Shown here: piece after piece, positions 8,193 through 17,183 of the stretch | Layout: each line of letters begins with the position of its first letter | Numbering within the stretch: position 1 is the first letter of the stretch | Assembly (NCBI RefSeq): GCF_023546765.1 | Contig: NZ_CP097484.1 | Span: 4,719,501 to 4,783,500 of the forward strand | DNA from: Methylobacterium tardum | GTDB taxonomy: Bacteria > Pseudomonadota > Alphaproteobacteria > Rhizobiales > Beijerinckiaceae | Direction: 5' to 3' | Length of the DNA stretch: 64,000 bases | Notes under the pieces: generated by a model | Told to the model about the DNA's origin: nothing | Databases searched by the model: none | What the model saw: only the letters and a program-made list of their open reading frames with translations | Made by a program: the position numbers and the translations under genes

Positions 8193-9143
8193 TCACCGGC
8201 GCGTGACCGTAAGGATGACCAGCGCGAGCCGCTCGACCTCGTCGTAGACGGCATTCGCCAGTTCCTCACCATACTCGTCCGGGTCGAACTCGCGATAGCT
8301 CCAGTCGAGGCCAGCGCGGCCGCACAGCGCCTCAACGGCGTCGCGGAACGGATCCTCGCCCTCGACGATCGCCGCACCGGTGAACAGGACGAGGCTGCCG
8401 CCGGGGGCCAGCCGCTCGACCGCCTGCTCGGCCACCGCGAGCGACAGCCCAGCGCCGAGCGGACCGCCGCCATGCCGGTACGCGCGCGCCGCGGTGTCGA
8501 TCATGAAGGGCGGGTTCGACACGATCAGGTCGAACTGCCCCTCGACGTCGCGGAGCATGTCGCTGTGGCGGACGTCGACGCCGTCCGTGCCGGCAAGCCG
8601 GGCGTTGACGCGCGCCGCCCGCATGGCGGCCGGGTTGATGTCGACCAGCACGACCTCGGCGCCCGGCGCGCGCTTGGCGACGCAGATTCCGGCGGCCCCA
8701 GAGCCGCAGCCGAGATCGACCGCGCGGCGCACCGGCCCCGAACGACCCTCGAGATGGGCGATCACCGCGCCGGCGAAGCGCATCGTGTCGGGCCCAAAGA
8801 ACACCGCGTCGGCGGCGCTGGGCGGGTACGAGGAATGGGCGAACAGCTCGCCGTCGAGGCTGGAGAACCGGATCGTGGGCCGCAGGAGCGGGCCGTCCTC
8901 GACCACGGCGCCGGCCTCCCGCATCAGCCGCAGGATCGGCTCGGGCAGCAGGTCGGCGCGGAACGGACGGCTCCAGCCGAACACGTCGCGCAGGCTCTTC
9001 GCCTCGGCATTGCGCGGCCGGGCGTTGACGTGGGCGTGGGTCGCGGGGGTCACCGTCGTGAAGGTGTAGCCGGTGTCGCGCACGGCGCGCGCCAGAGCCA
9101 GCACAGCTTCCTCGTTCTGGGGAAACGGTTCGGATTGCGTCAT
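8193..9143 (-). CDS. Class I SAM-dependent methyltransferase with NPPF motif
   Basis: A 316-residue protein. Residues 1-135 form an N-terminal region without a familiar motif. A Rossmann methyltransferase follows: motif I AVDLGCGSGAAG at 141-152, acidic residue in VLVDIN at 165-170, and NPPF at 210-213. NPP(F/Y) is the hallmark of enzymes that methylate planar exocyclic nitrogens (PrmC/HemK, RsmC and DNA adenine types). The target here is unknown. It sits 11 bases after the YqcI/YcgG gene and 7 bases before the egtD-like gene, so the three are almost certainly co-transcribed, which favours a small-molecule pathway over protein or rRNA methylation. That is inference. Confidence 0.85.
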   Translation of the reverse strand: MTQSEPFPQNEEAVLALARAVRDTGYTFTTVTPATHAHVNARPRNAEAKSLRDVFGWSRPFRADLLPEPILRLMREAGAVVEDGPLLRPTIRFSSLDGELFAHSSYPPSAADAVFFGPDTMRFAGAVIAHLEGRSGPVRRAVDLGCGSGAAGICVAKRAPGAEVVLVDINPAAMRAARVNARLAGTDGVDVRHSDMLRDVEGQFDLIVSNPPFMIDTAARAYRHGGGPLGAGLSLAVAEQAVERLAPGGSLVLFTGAAIVEGEDPFRDAVEALCGRAGLDWSYREFDPDEYGEELANAVYDEVERLALVILTVTRR

Positions 9144-9154
9144 CGGGCGGCCCT

Positions 9155-9910
9155 TCAGCTGTCCATCTGGCGCGCCACGAAGGCGCCGTTCGAGAGATCC
9201 TCGGCCACCTGCTGCGCGTCCCAGGGGGCCGCGGCGGCCCCGCGCCGGAACGGGCAGGCCCAGTCGTCGGGGACCGCGCGCCCGCTGAACTGCCGGGCCG
9301 CCGAGCGCTCGCCGTGATGGGCGAGCATGGGGTTGACCGAGCCGGTCCAGGCGGCGTCGCGATCGACAATCGAGGCGCGCAGGCGCTCGTAGCGCCCCTC
9401 CGCACGCAGGCGCTCGAACTGGTCGTGGAGGTTGAACACGAGGGCCGGCGTCTCGAAGCGCCGGGCGCGCCGGCTCGCCCCCGGATGCAGCCCGACCAGG
9501 AAGAAGCCCTCGCCGCCCAGGCTCAGCGAGAAATGCGGATCCTCCGGGTCCGAGGCGACCCGCGGGTCGTAGCCCTGGCCGAGGCACTGGTCCTTGTCGG
9601 AGAGCGACTGCACCCGCTCCCAGAGCGCCGCCTCGAACGCCTCCTCCGAGAGGGTTCGGGGGCCCTCGAACAGCACCACGAAGCTCTGGAACAGGTTCGG
9701 CTGCGCGCGGTAGCGGCAGATGAAGGCCAGGAGCGCCGGATAGATGCGGGTGTCGTCCCAGCCGGACGTGATGTCGCGGGCGACCACGATCTTCATCTGG
9801 CCCCGCGAGAGGGCGGATTTGGCACCCACGCAGGGGAACGGCACATGCTGGATGAAGTCCCGGAAGCGCTCGGCAACCGGATGATGGTCGTCATTCGTCG
9901 GAAGCTGCAT
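9155..9910 (-). CDS. YqcI/YcgG family protein (putative heme-dependent N-oxygenase)
   Basis: A 251-residue member of the YqcI/YcgG family. Recognisable segments are PFPCVGAKSAL near 24-34, NLFQSFVVLFEGP near 72-84, GLHPGASRRARRF near 140-152, and the C-terminal NPMLAHHGERS, RQFSGR and DWACPF at 193-221. One characterised relative is GntA of guanitoxin biosynthesis, a heme-dependent N-hydroxylase of a cyclic guanidine. By analogy this protein may hydroxylate a nitrogen of a small molecule; that is inference. It is the first gene of a three-gene operon with two methyltransferases. No other guanitoxin gene homologues are seen in the window. Confidence 0.8.
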   Translation of the reverse strand: MQLPTNDDHHPVAERFRDFIQHVPFPCVGAKSALSRGQMKIVVARDITSGWDDTRIYPALLAFICRYRAQPNLFQSFVVLFEGPRTLSEEAFEAALWERVQSLSDKDQCLGQGYDPRVASDPEDPHFSLSLGGEGFFLVGLHPGASRRARRFETPALVFNLHDQFERLRAEGRYERLRASIVDRDAAWTGSVNPMLAHHGERSAARQFSGRAVPDDWACPFRRGAAAAPWDAQQVAEDLSNGAFVARQMDS

Positions 9911-10332
9911 GTGAGAGCTGGGTCAGACCACCGGTATCGCGCACGGTCGCACCCATCGCGGCCCGATCGGCCGAGATGTCGTCCCGAGTTCAATGCCCGG
10001 GAAACCGGACTTGGCAGGCATTGTTCCCCAGGCGACGAACCGCATTCCCAGATTGATTTATGTTAAGTCCGGTCGTCTAGTCCGATTACACGGCTAATAC
10101 TTGTCAGCTTGACGTATGCTTTGATACGCGCGGCCGCGGAGCCCGCATCCCGGGCTCGCCTCCGGCGCCCCGGAAAGACCTGGCGTGAAGCCGGTTTCGC
10201 TCACGATTGCGGCGCGGCGGACACGCTCGCGTGACCATTCGGGCGGGGCGGGCTGGCGTTAACCAACTGATTACCATGCGAACCTAGCGCATCCGACAGA
10301 AACGGCGCCCCTGCGCCGGTTGGGCGCTGACA
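9911..10332. other. 422-base divergent intergenic region
   Basis: This gap lies between the divergent YqcI-family and YgjV genes and should hold both promoters. It contains a half copy of dispersed repeat A: the 25 bases at 10151-10175 are identical to 31679-31703. A TTAACC sequence at about 10259-10264, upstream of YgjV, resembles a CtrA half-site. I see no open frame or RNA gene that I would support. Confidence 0.5.
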
Positions 10333-10908
10333 ATGAACGCCGTCGATGTTCTGTATTCCTGGTACGCTTCGGCCGCAGCGCACCTCGATCTGTTCGGATC
10401 ACTCGGTCTATCCCTCGGCTTCATCGCTGGCATCATGCCGCGCCGGGATCGAATCCTCCTGGCGTCGGCGGCCTGTGCCGCCTGCTTCGGCGCCCATTAC
10501 TTGACGCTCGGCGCGCTGACCGGCACGGCGATGTGCGCCATCTCGGTGATGCAGAGCCTCGTCTCCCTGCGGTGCGTGGGCATGCCGGGCCGGAGTGGCT
10601 GGGTCCCGCCGCTCTTCGCGGCGAGCACCCTCGTGGCGGCCTGCCTGACGGTGGCCACGTGGAACGGCTGGCCGTCGGCCTGCGCGGCCGTCGGCACGCT
10701 GCTCGCGACGGCCGCGCGGCTCAACGCGGCGCCGCAGCCCATGCGCCTCCTTTTCCTCGGTGCCTCGCTGTGCTGGGGCGGCCACAACCTGCTGGTCGGC
10801 TCGGTCTTCGGCCTGACCTGCGACGTGCTGACGATCTTCGGTCTCGTGATCGCGCTGCTGCGCGCCGTCCAGACCCGCGCGATCGAGCCGGACGGCCTGC
10901 GGGCGTAG
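10333..10908 (+). CDS. YgjV family inner-membrane protein
   Basis: A 191-residue membrane protein with about six hydrophobic helices, resembling the YgjV (Imp-YgjV) family. The segment AHYLTLGALTGTAMCAISVMQ near residues 55-75 matches the family pattern HYxxLGAxTG. Function is unknown. It stands alone, starting with ATG after the gap that follows the YqcI-type operon. Membership is judged from motif and topology. Confidence 0.7.
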   Translation: MNAVDVLYSWYASAAAHLDLFGSLGLSLGFIAGIMPRRDRILLASAACAACFGAHYLTLGALTGTAMCAISVMQSLVSLRCVGMPGRSGWVPPLFAASTLVAACLTVATWNGWPSACAAVGTLLATAARLNAAPQPMRLLFLGASLCWGGHNLLVGSVFGLTCDVLTIFGLVIALLRAVQTRAIEPDGLRA

Positions 10909-11046
10909 CCGGGATGCACCGCCGGCCTCGGTCGATCCATCAACATCGGCCGCTCAAACAGGCCGTGACTCCAGTATCCTGACCAAGATTCCTTAAGGGC
11001 TGACAGGCAGGATCCGGAGCATCGTCAGCACTTCGGAGCCGGCCGC

Positions 11047-11457
11047 ATGTCCGAGCATCGCAAAGAGACGCGGCAGAGGGTCTTCCTCAAGGGCCGCATC
11101 GTCTTCAACAACGGGTCGTCGAGCTTCGACTGCCTCGTGCGGGACATGTCCTCCTCCGGCGCGCGCCTCGTCATGAGCGACGCGACGACGCTCCCGGAGG
11201 CGTTCGACCTCTACATTCCGCAGAAGGACCGCACATACCGGGCAACCCTGCGCTGGCGCCGCGAGGACGGCATCGGCGTCACGTTCGAGGAGCCGGCCCG
11301 GGCCGCCGGTTCGGCGCCCGCGCCCGATCCGGCGACGACCGAGGCGGCTCTGGCCATGCTGCTGAAGCGCGTCAGCGAGTTGGAGACCGAGAACGCCGCC
11401 CTGCGTCGCCTGCTCGCCAGCATGGCCCAATCCGGTGACTCGGTGAGCGCCGCCTGA
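11047..11457 (+). CDS. PilZ domain protein with C-terminal coiled coil
   Basis: A 136-residue protein. Residues 4-80 form a PilZ domain with the cyclic-di-GMP contact residues of the RxxxR type (RKETRQR region) and the second motif DMSSSG, fitting (D/N)xSxxG. After a proline/alanine linker, residues 98-125 have heptad leucines (LLKRVSELETENAALRRLL), a likely coiled coil for oligomerisation. It probably acts as a c-di-GMP effector in the cytoplasm, target unknown. It is convergent with the HIT gene, the stops being only three bases apart. Confidence 0.87.
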   Translation: MSEHRKETRQRVFLKGRIVFNNGSSSFDCLVRDMSSSGARLVMSDATTLPEAFDLYIPQKDRTYRATLRWRREDGIGVTFEEPARAAGSAPAPDPATTEAALAMLLKRVSELETENAALRRLLASMAQSGDSVSAA

Positions 11458-11460
11458 GCG

Positions 11461-11898
11461 TCAGCCCTGCCCTTCGAGCGCCGCGCGGATCCGCGCGGCG
11501 TGCTCGGCCAGGATTGCGTTGTCGGCCATCCCGCCCTCGTGCCGCTTCAACGGCACGCCCTCGCGCCGCGGGATGATGTGGACGTGCAGGTGGAACACGG
11601 TCTGGCCGCCGGCCGGCTCGTTGAACTGGAACAGCGTCAGGCCCTCGGCCCGGAAGGCCGCCTTCACGGCGCGGGCGACCGTCTGGACGCTCGTCATCAG
11701 GGCGCTCAGCGACTCAGGCTCGGCGTCGAGCAGGCCGCGGGCCGGGGCCTTCGGGATTACCAGGGTGTGGCCCTCGCCCTGGGGCATCACGTCCATGAAG
11801 GCCAGCGTATGCGCGTCCTCATAGACGCGATGGCACGGGATCTCGCCCCGCAGGATCTTGGCGAAAATGTTGTCGGGATCGTAGCGGGCGTCGGCCAT
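11461..11898 (-). CDS. HIT family protein (histidine-triad nucleotide hydrolase)
   Basis: A 145-residue cytoplasmic member of the HIT superfamily, which hydrolyses nucleotide phosphoramidates and related compounds. The triad HLHVHIIP near residue 100 and the N-terminal NIFAKILRGEIPCHRVYED are characteristic. The ATG at 11898 has a GGAGGC ribosome-binding site just upstream, so the longer in-frame extension is rejected. The length is normal for bacterial HinT-like proteins. It is a single gene. Confidence 0.9.
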   Translation of the reverse strand: MADARYDPDNIFAKILRGEIPCHRVYEDAHTLAFMDVMPQGEGHTLVIPKAPARGLLDAEPESLSALMTSVQTVARAVKAAFRAEGLTLFQFNEPAGGQTVFHLHVHIIPRREGVPLKRHEGGMADNAILAEHAARIRAALEGQG

Positions 11899-12035
11899 GC
11901 TGCCTCCGGGCATTCTTGAACGGGCGCAGGTTGCACGGGGTGTCGGTCCGCGTCCACACGGGAACCGGTCGCGCGCGGGAACGCTTGCACCGCCGCGGCT
12001 GCCGCCGCGCGTGATGGAGTGCAGGAGGGTACCGG

Positions 12036-12995
12036 ATGGCGCATGAGAGCACGGGGGCGATCTACGCGGCGGCCGGCGCCAACCTCGCCATCGCGGCGGC
12101 GAAGTTCGTCGGCGGGGCGCTGACCGGCTCGACCGCGATGATCGCCGAGGGGGTGCATTCGGTGGTCGACACGGCCAATCAAGTGCTGCTGCTCGTCGGC
12201 ATGAAGCGGGCCGAGCGGCCCGCCGACGAGCGCCACCCATTCGGCTACGGGCGTGAGATCTACTTCTACGCCTTCGTGGTCGCCCTGATGATCTTCCTCG
12301 GCGGCGGCCTGTTCGCGATCTACGAGGGCATCGCGCGGATCCGCCATCCGGAGCCCGACGTGGATGCCGAGATCCTCGGATACCGGCTGCCGGGGATCTG
12401 GGTGAACGTCGCGATCCTGGGCTTCTCCATCGCGGCCGAGGGCACGTCGTTCTTCGTGGCGATGCGCCAGTTCTGGGCCGAGAAGGGCAAGCACTCGGCC
12501 GTGCGGGCGATCCGGCGCAGCAAGGACCCGACCCTGTTCACGGTGCTGGCCGAGGACGCCGCCGCGCTGATCGGCCTCCTGATCGCGCTCGCCGGCGTCG
12601 GCCTGTCGCACATCCTGGAGATGCCAAGCCTCGACGGTTGGGCCTCGGTGGGGATCGGGCTCGTGCTCGTCGGCATGGCCGGGTTCCTGATGATCGAGAC
12701 CCACGGCCTGCTGATCGGCGAGGCGGCCGATCCCGAGATCGTGGCCGCGATCGGCGATCTGGCGCGGGCCGAGCCGGGCGTGCTCCACGTCAACGAGGTG
12801 CTGACCCAGCACCTCGGCCCGTCCGACATCCTGGTCAATCTCAGCATCGACATGGCCGACGACCTGAGCGCCGGCGAGGTCGAGAGCCTCGTGACCCGCC
12901 TCGACCGGGCGCTGAAGCAGCGCAGCCCGGACGTCACCCGGGTGTTCATCGAGATCCAGCAGCAGGGCGAGCACGGGGTCCGGGCGGCGGCGTGA
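12036..12995 (+). CDS. Cation diffusion facilitator family transporter
   Basis: A 319-residue metal/proton antiporter of the CDF family. The metal site residues are seen in GVHSVVDTANQ (HxxxD, near residue 43) in helix 2 and in LAEDAAALIG (near residue 175) in helix 5. DERHPFGYGRE is the standard loop after helix 2. About six helices precede a cytoplasmic regulatory domain from about residue 225. The inserted segment between helices is similar to SLC30A9-like members. The likely substrate is Zn, Mn or Fe; it cannot be chosen from sequence alone. A single gene, convergent with the next SDR. Confidence 0.92.
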   Translation: MAHESTGAIYAAAGANLAIAAAKFVGGALTGSTAMIAEGVHSVVDTANQVLLLVGMKRAERPADERHPFGYGREIYFYAFVVALMIFLGGGLFAIYEGIARIRHPEPDVDAEILGYRLPGIWVNVAILGFSIAAEGTSFFVAMRQFWAEKGKHSAVRAIRRSKDPTLFTVLAEDAAALIGLLIALAGVGLSHILEMPSLDGWASVGIGLVLVGMAGFLMIETHGLLIGEAADPEIVAAIGDLARAEPGVLHVNEVLTQHLGPSDILVNLSIDMADDLSAGEVESLVTRLDRALKQRSPDVTRVFIEIQQQGEHGVRAAA

Positions 12996-13011
12996 CGGCG
13001 CCTTGCGCCGG

Positions 13012-13866
13012 TCAGCCGCTCCGGCCGATCTGTCGGAGGCTGAGTGCCCAGACCCTCTCCTGCACGGCCTCGTCGCGGCTCTCGGCCGAGGATGGCTTCG
13101 GCCGCCGATGCGAGAAGTAGCGGCCGGTGACGCCGTCGAGTTCGGGAGCGCTCGCGACATGGAGCGAGGTTTCGGCGCCCTTGTCGGGGCTCGACAGGAA
13201 CGGGCGCATCAGCGACCACGCGGTGCCGAACAGGCCGCCGGTGTTCCGGGCGAAGCCGGTGTTGATCACGCCCGGATGCAGGGCGTTGACGGTGATGCCG
13301 CTGTCCTTCAGGCGCCGGGCCAGGGCATAGGTGAACAGGACGTTGCCGAGCTTCGCCTGGGCGTAGGCCCGCATCGCCCCGTAGCGCCGGGCGCCCTCGA
13401 TGTCGCCGAAGTCGATATGGCCCCGGTAATGGGCCGCCGAGGCGACGTTGACGATCCGCGGCTTCCCGCCGGCCGCCGCCGAGGCCTTCAGGGTGTCGAG
13501 CAGTTCGAGGGTCAGCAGCACGTAGCCCAGGTGATCCAGGGCCCAGGTGCGCTCGATGCCGTCGATGGTGAGCGTGCGCCGGTCGAAGATCGCACCGGCA
13601 TTGTTCACCAGCACGTCGAGGCGCGGATAAGCGTCGCGCAGTGCACCGGCGAGGCGCCGGATCTCGGCCTGAGCGGAGAGATCCGCGACATGCGCGTCGA
13701 CCGCCGCGCCGGGCACGGCGGCGCGTATCCGCGCCGCGCAGGCCTGCGCCTTCTCCGCGTCCCGGCCGACGATCGCGACCCGCGCGCCGCGGCGCGCGAG
13801 CCCGAGGGCGGTCTCGTATCCGATGCCGTTGGTCGCCCCGGTGACGAGGCAGACCCGGTCCCGCAT
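13012..13866 (-). CDS. SDR family oxidoreductase (retinol-dehydrogenase-like)
   Basis: A 284-residue short-chain dehydrogenase. The cofactor motif TGATNGIG is at residues 9-16, NNAG near 90, and the catalytic Tyr-Lys pair in YAQAKLGN near residue 172. An arginine after strand 2 (IVGRD) suggests NADP preference. The pattern and length fit the RDH11-14/WWOX-like group, with unknown bacterial substrates. It lies ten bases after the DUF1328 gene in the same direction and may be co-transcribed. Confidence 0.9.
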   Translation of the reverse strand: MRDRVCLVTGATNGIGYETALGLARRGARVAIVGRDAEKAQACAARIRAAVPGAAVDAHVADLSAQAEIRRLAGALRDAYPRLDVLVNNAGAIFDRRTLTIDGIERTWALDHLGYVLLTLELLDTLKASAAAGGKPRIVNVASAAHYRGHIDFGDIEGARRYGAMRAYAQAKLGNVLFTYALARRLKDSGITVNALHPGVINTGFARNTGGLFGTAWSLMRPFLSSPDKGAETSLHVASAPELDGVTGRYFSHRRPKPSSAESRDEAVQERVWALSLRQIGRSG

Positions 13867-13876
13867 CGCGTCGGCC

Positions 13877-14056
13877 TCAGAACACCGCTTGGCCGACCGC
13901 GAAGGCGATCACGACGATCACGATGGCGATCAGCAGGAACAGCCCGAACAGGATCCGCGCCAGCGAGCCCGCGCCCGAGGCGATGCCGGTGAATCCGAGA
14001 CCGCCCGCAATCAACGAGATCACGAAGCAGATGAGGGCCCACTTCAGAAGGGTCAT
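13877..14056 (-). CDS. DUF1328 small membrane protein (YtjA type)
   Basis: A 59-residue protein with two transmembrane helices, [20 protein letters not shown] and [20 protein letters not shown], the standard DUF1328 layout. These proteins are common in alphaproteobacteria and often respond to general stress; no function is proven. The internal ATG at 14056 gives the family length; a 20-residue extension from an upstream codon has no family similarity. Confidence 0.85.
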   Translation of the reverse strand: MTLLKWALICFVISLIAGGLGFTGIASGAGSLARILFGLFLLIAIVIVVIAFAVGQAVF

Positions 14057-14168
14057 GGCGTCACTCCGGCTTAGCCCGCAGGGCGGGCTGACAATTCCTG
14101 CCTCAACCGGCGCCAAGCGAGACCGTTCCGCCGAATCTGGCCCGGTCCGCTTTTATTCTCAAGGTCGG

Positions 14169-15539
14169 TCAGGCGGTCTTGGTCACCGGCTGCGCCGGGA
14201 CGTCGGCGCGCTCCAGCATGATCTCCGCCAGGGTGTGGTAGAGCCCGCCGCGGCAGACCGCCTTGGAGGCGGCGTCGGCGATCAGCGCCGCCACCATCAG
14301 GGGGATCATCATTGAGTGGTTCTGGGTCATCTCGGTGACGATGACGAAGCTCGTGATCGGCGCCTGGAGCACTCCCGTCAGGTAGGCCACCATCCCGATC
14401 AGCACGAGCGCCCCCACCGGCATATCCGGAAGCAGGCCGTGGACCGTGCCGCCGATCCCGGCCCCGACCGCCAGGGACGGCGCGAACAGGCCGCCCGGGA
14501 TGCCGCTGATCGAGCTGAGCACGGTGGCGGCGAATTTCAGCGGCGCGTAGCTCCAGCCGGCCGCGGCGTCGCCGTGGAGGATCGCCCGGGCCTCCTCGTA
14601 GCCGGTGCCGTAGGCGGCACCGCCCGAGGCGAGCCCGCACAGGGCGACGCACAGGCCGCATGCCGCCGCGAACAGGACCGGCCGGCCCCGGACCAGCCGC
14701 CCGGCGGCGCCGGGCAGCCCGCGGGCGAACAGGATCACGAGGCGGCTGAACACGCCGCCCGCGAGGCCGCCCAAGGCGGCGATCAGAGGCACGATCCAGC
14801 CCGCGGCTAGCGGCAGCTCCGCCTGGGTCGTTCCGAAATAGGTGTAGTTCCCGAGGAGCCAGAGGGAGGTCAGGCCCGCGGCCACGATCCCGGCGACGAT
14901 CAGCCCGGACGAGCGCGCCTCGTAGGCCCGGCCCAGTTCCTCGATCCCGAACACGATCCCGGCGAGCGGCGTGTTGAAGGCCGCCGCCACGCCCGCGGCG
15001 CCGCCGGCGAGAAGCAGCCCTGGCAGCCGCTCCGGCGTCAGGCGCCCGAAGGCGGCCATGATCGCGGCGCCAACCTGCACGGTCGGCCCCTCGCGGCCGG
15101 CCGAGGCGCCGCAGAGCAGCCCCAGGAACAGGACCATCACCTTGCCGAAGGCGACACGCGGCGAGATCAGGGCGTAGCGGAAGCCCGCATCGCGGGCGTG
15201 GCGGGCGGCGATCACCTGCGGGATGCCCGAGCCCTGCGAGTTCGGGAAGACCGTGCGGGCGAGCAGCGCCGCGAGCGCGAACCCCGCCGGCGTGAGCACC
15301 AGGGCGATCAGCGGCGAGATCGCGATCAGACGCCGGAATCCGTCCTGCGCGAGATCCGCACCCTTGGCCATGAGGACGGCGGCGAGGCCGACGCCGATGC
15401 CGCCGGCCAGGAACAGCAGCCGGCCGCGCCAGAGCGGATAAGCCTCCATCGAGGCCGAGCGCAGCCGCATGATCGAGCGGCGGTAGCGCGAACGCTTCGG
15501 GAGCGGGGCGTCCATCGTCTCCTGCGCCTCGTCCCGCAT
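14169..15539 (-). CDS. ClC family chloride channel/transporter
   Basis: A 456-residue membrane protein of the ClC family. Selectivity-filter motifs are all visible: GSGIPQV at 103-109, GREGP at 148-152 with the gating glutamate Glu150, and GGLFAPSLAVGAGIGG further on. It probably exchanges chloride (or another anion such as fluoride or nitrate) for protons. The ATG at 15539 is chosen because AGGATCGAG precedes it and it removes a 40-residue low-complexity extension. No CBS domains follow the membrane part. It is a single gene. Confidence 0.92.
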   Translation of the reverse strand: MRDEAQETMDAPLPKRSRYRRSIMRLRSASMEAYPLWRGRLLFLAGGIGVGLAAVLMAKGADLAQDGFRRLIAISPLIALVLTPAGFALAALLARTVFPNSQGSGIPQVIAARHARDAGFRYALISPRVAFGKVMVLFLGLLCGASAGREGPTVQVGAAIMAAFGRLTPERLPGLLLAGGAAGVAAAFNTPLAGIVFGIEELGRAYEARSSGLIVAGIVAAGLTSLWLLGNYTYFGTTQAELPLAAGWIVPLIAALGGLAGGVFSRLVILFARGLPGAAGRLVRGRPVLFAAACGLCVALCGLASGGAAYGTGYEEARAILHGDAAAGWSYAPLKFAATVLSSISGIPGGLFAPSLAVGAGIGGTVHGLLPDMPVGALVLIGMVAYLTGVLQAPITSFVIVTEMTQNHSMMIPLMVAALIADAASKAVCRGGLYHTLAEIMLERADVPAQPVTKTA

Positions 15540-15785
15540 CTCGATCCTGTCTGAGCTCTGCACCCGCACTGCCGGAGCGAACGCTATACCGCAATCGGCA
15601 AGGATTGGCCCCCGTCCGGATCCGAGGGGTCCAGCACGGACGGGCGCGCGACGGCGCATAGGCCGCGCGACACCGCACCGATCCGGGCTGCGCGCATGTT
15701 CAGATCGGCTGTGGCGCCGACCGCTGCAGCCTGACCCGGCGCGCCGAAAGTCGGAGCCTCGGGCCCGATCGGCGCCAGGGCCGCC

Positions 15786-17177
15786 CTACCCGTCCGCCTC
15801 CGCCGCGCAGAGCGCCTCGACCGCTTTCACATAGGCCTTGGCGTCGAACTTCTTGAGCGAGTTCTCGCTCTGATAGCGGACGGTGCCGAAGACCTTGCGC
15901 GTCTGCCACGGGCGATCGTGGAGGCCGAACACCCAGGCGACGTTGGTGAAAGAGTTCGGATCGCGTCCGTCGAGGAAGTAGCGGTTGTTGAGCCGGAGCG
16001 TGCGCGCGAAGGCCTCCTTGGGCGAGGGCGACCAGTCGAGGATCTTCTTGCCCCAGTACATCCGCAGCTGGTTGTGCATGTAGCCGGTCTCGCGCATCTC
16101 GCGCATCGCCGCGTTCCAGTACAGATCATGGGTCTCGCCGGCCGCGAGCTGGTCCTCCGCATAGGTGTGCGGGCGGGCATCCTCGGCGTGTTCCGCCAGG
16201 GTCTTGCGCGCCCAATCCGGCACCGCCCTGTCGTAATCGTCGTACCCCTCCGTGTAGAAGACGTGGTTCATGGCGAGTTCGCGCCGGACGATCAGCTCCT
16301 CCAGATAGGCGCTGTGGTCGTCGTCATCGCCGATCTTGGCCTCCCGCACCGCCAGGGCGATCTCCACCGGCGAGATCTGGCCGAAATGCAGGTACGGGCT
16401 CATGTGCGAGGCGGCGGCCTCCGGCATGTTGCGCCCGGCCCCGTAGCCCGCGAACCCGTCCTTCAGGAACGCGTTGAGCCGCTTGCGGGCCTGCGTCTCG
16501 CCGCCGGTGAAGCGCTTCACCGGCCCGACCACCCGGTCGAGGCTCATGCCGGCGAGCACCGCCTCCGGATCGGAGACGTCGATCTCGGTCTCGAGCTTGA
16601 GGCCCTCCGCCTTGCGCTTCAGCTTGCGCGGCGTCAGCTCCGCGATGAACGGGTCCCAGAGCCGGTTGAGCTTCGGCCGCAGCGTCCGCGCGGCGTATTC
16701 ATGCTTCGTTGAGGCCGTTTCGACGGGCACGACCACGTCGCCCTCGACCTGAACGATCCGCGTCGTGACGGCCGCGGTGATCTCCCGGTACCAGCCCTTC
16801 TGGATGGCGAGATAGCCGCGGTCGAGAACGAGCAGCGCGGCGTCCGCGGACAGGTCGATCGCCACCTTCGCGGGTGAGGCCTTGCGCATCACGAAGCCGA
16901 TCCCGCGCGTCTCGAGACCCGCCTTCGCGTCCGCGAGCCCCTGAAGCAGGAACGCGTAGTGCCGGGCATTGGCTTCGGGGAAGCCGCTCGCGCCATCGAG
17001 CAGGCCGAAGCAGGCGACGACCGGCAGGTTCAGCCGGTTCGCCTCCTCGATGGCAAATTCCAGGGCCGGGTTGAACTGGGCCCGATTGGCCTGCTGCAAG
17101 AGGTACAGGACGTAATCCCCGTCTCCGCGCGGCTCGACATCGTTGAGGACCCGGATCCGTTCACCCTGAATCGCCAT
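15786..17177 (-). CDS. Class II CPD photolyase
   Basis: A 463-residue FAD-dependent deoxyribodipyrimidine photo-lyase that repairs cyclobutane dimers using light. The C-terminal motifs are those of the class II group: SPYLHFGQISP, YLEELIVRRELAMN, GYMHNQLRMYWGKKILDW, and NNRYFLDGRDPNSF followed by GLHDRPW. The N-terminal alpha/beta domain that binds an antenna chromophore is complete. The ATG at 17177 is preferred to the in-frame GTG two codons earlier. It is divergent from the NHL-repeat gene. Light repair is expected for a phyllosphere or exposed bacterium. Confidence 0.93.
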   Translation of the reverse strand: MAIQGERIRVLNDVEPRGDGDYVLYLLQQANRAQFNPALEFAIEEANRLNLPVVACFGLLDGASGFPEANARHYAFLLQGLADAKAGLETRGIGFVMRKASPAKVAIDLSADAALLVLDRGYLAIQKGWYREITAAVTTRIVQVEGDVVVPVETASTKHEYAARTLRPKLNRLWDPFIAELTPRKLKRKAEGLKLETEIDVSDPEAVLAGMSLDRVVGPVKRFTGGETQARKRLNAFLKDGFAGYGAGRNMPEAAASHMSPYLHFGQISPVEIALAVREAKIGDDDDHSAYLEELIVRRELAMNHVFYTEGYDDYDRAVPDWARKTLAEHAEDARPHTYAEDQLAAGETHDLYWNAAMREMRETGYMHNQLRMYWGKKILDWSPSPKEAFARTLRLNNRYFLDGRDPNSFTNVAWVFGLHDRPWQTRKVFGTVRYQSENSLKKFDAKAYVKAVEALCAAEADG

Positions 17178-17183
17178 GCGCAC

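Noticed and set aside
7262..9910. Plain ergothioneine operon
   Set aside because: There is no EgtB homologue adjacent, and the EgtD-like enzyme has changed pocket residues. Ergothioneine synthesis remains possible only if egtB lies elsewhere.
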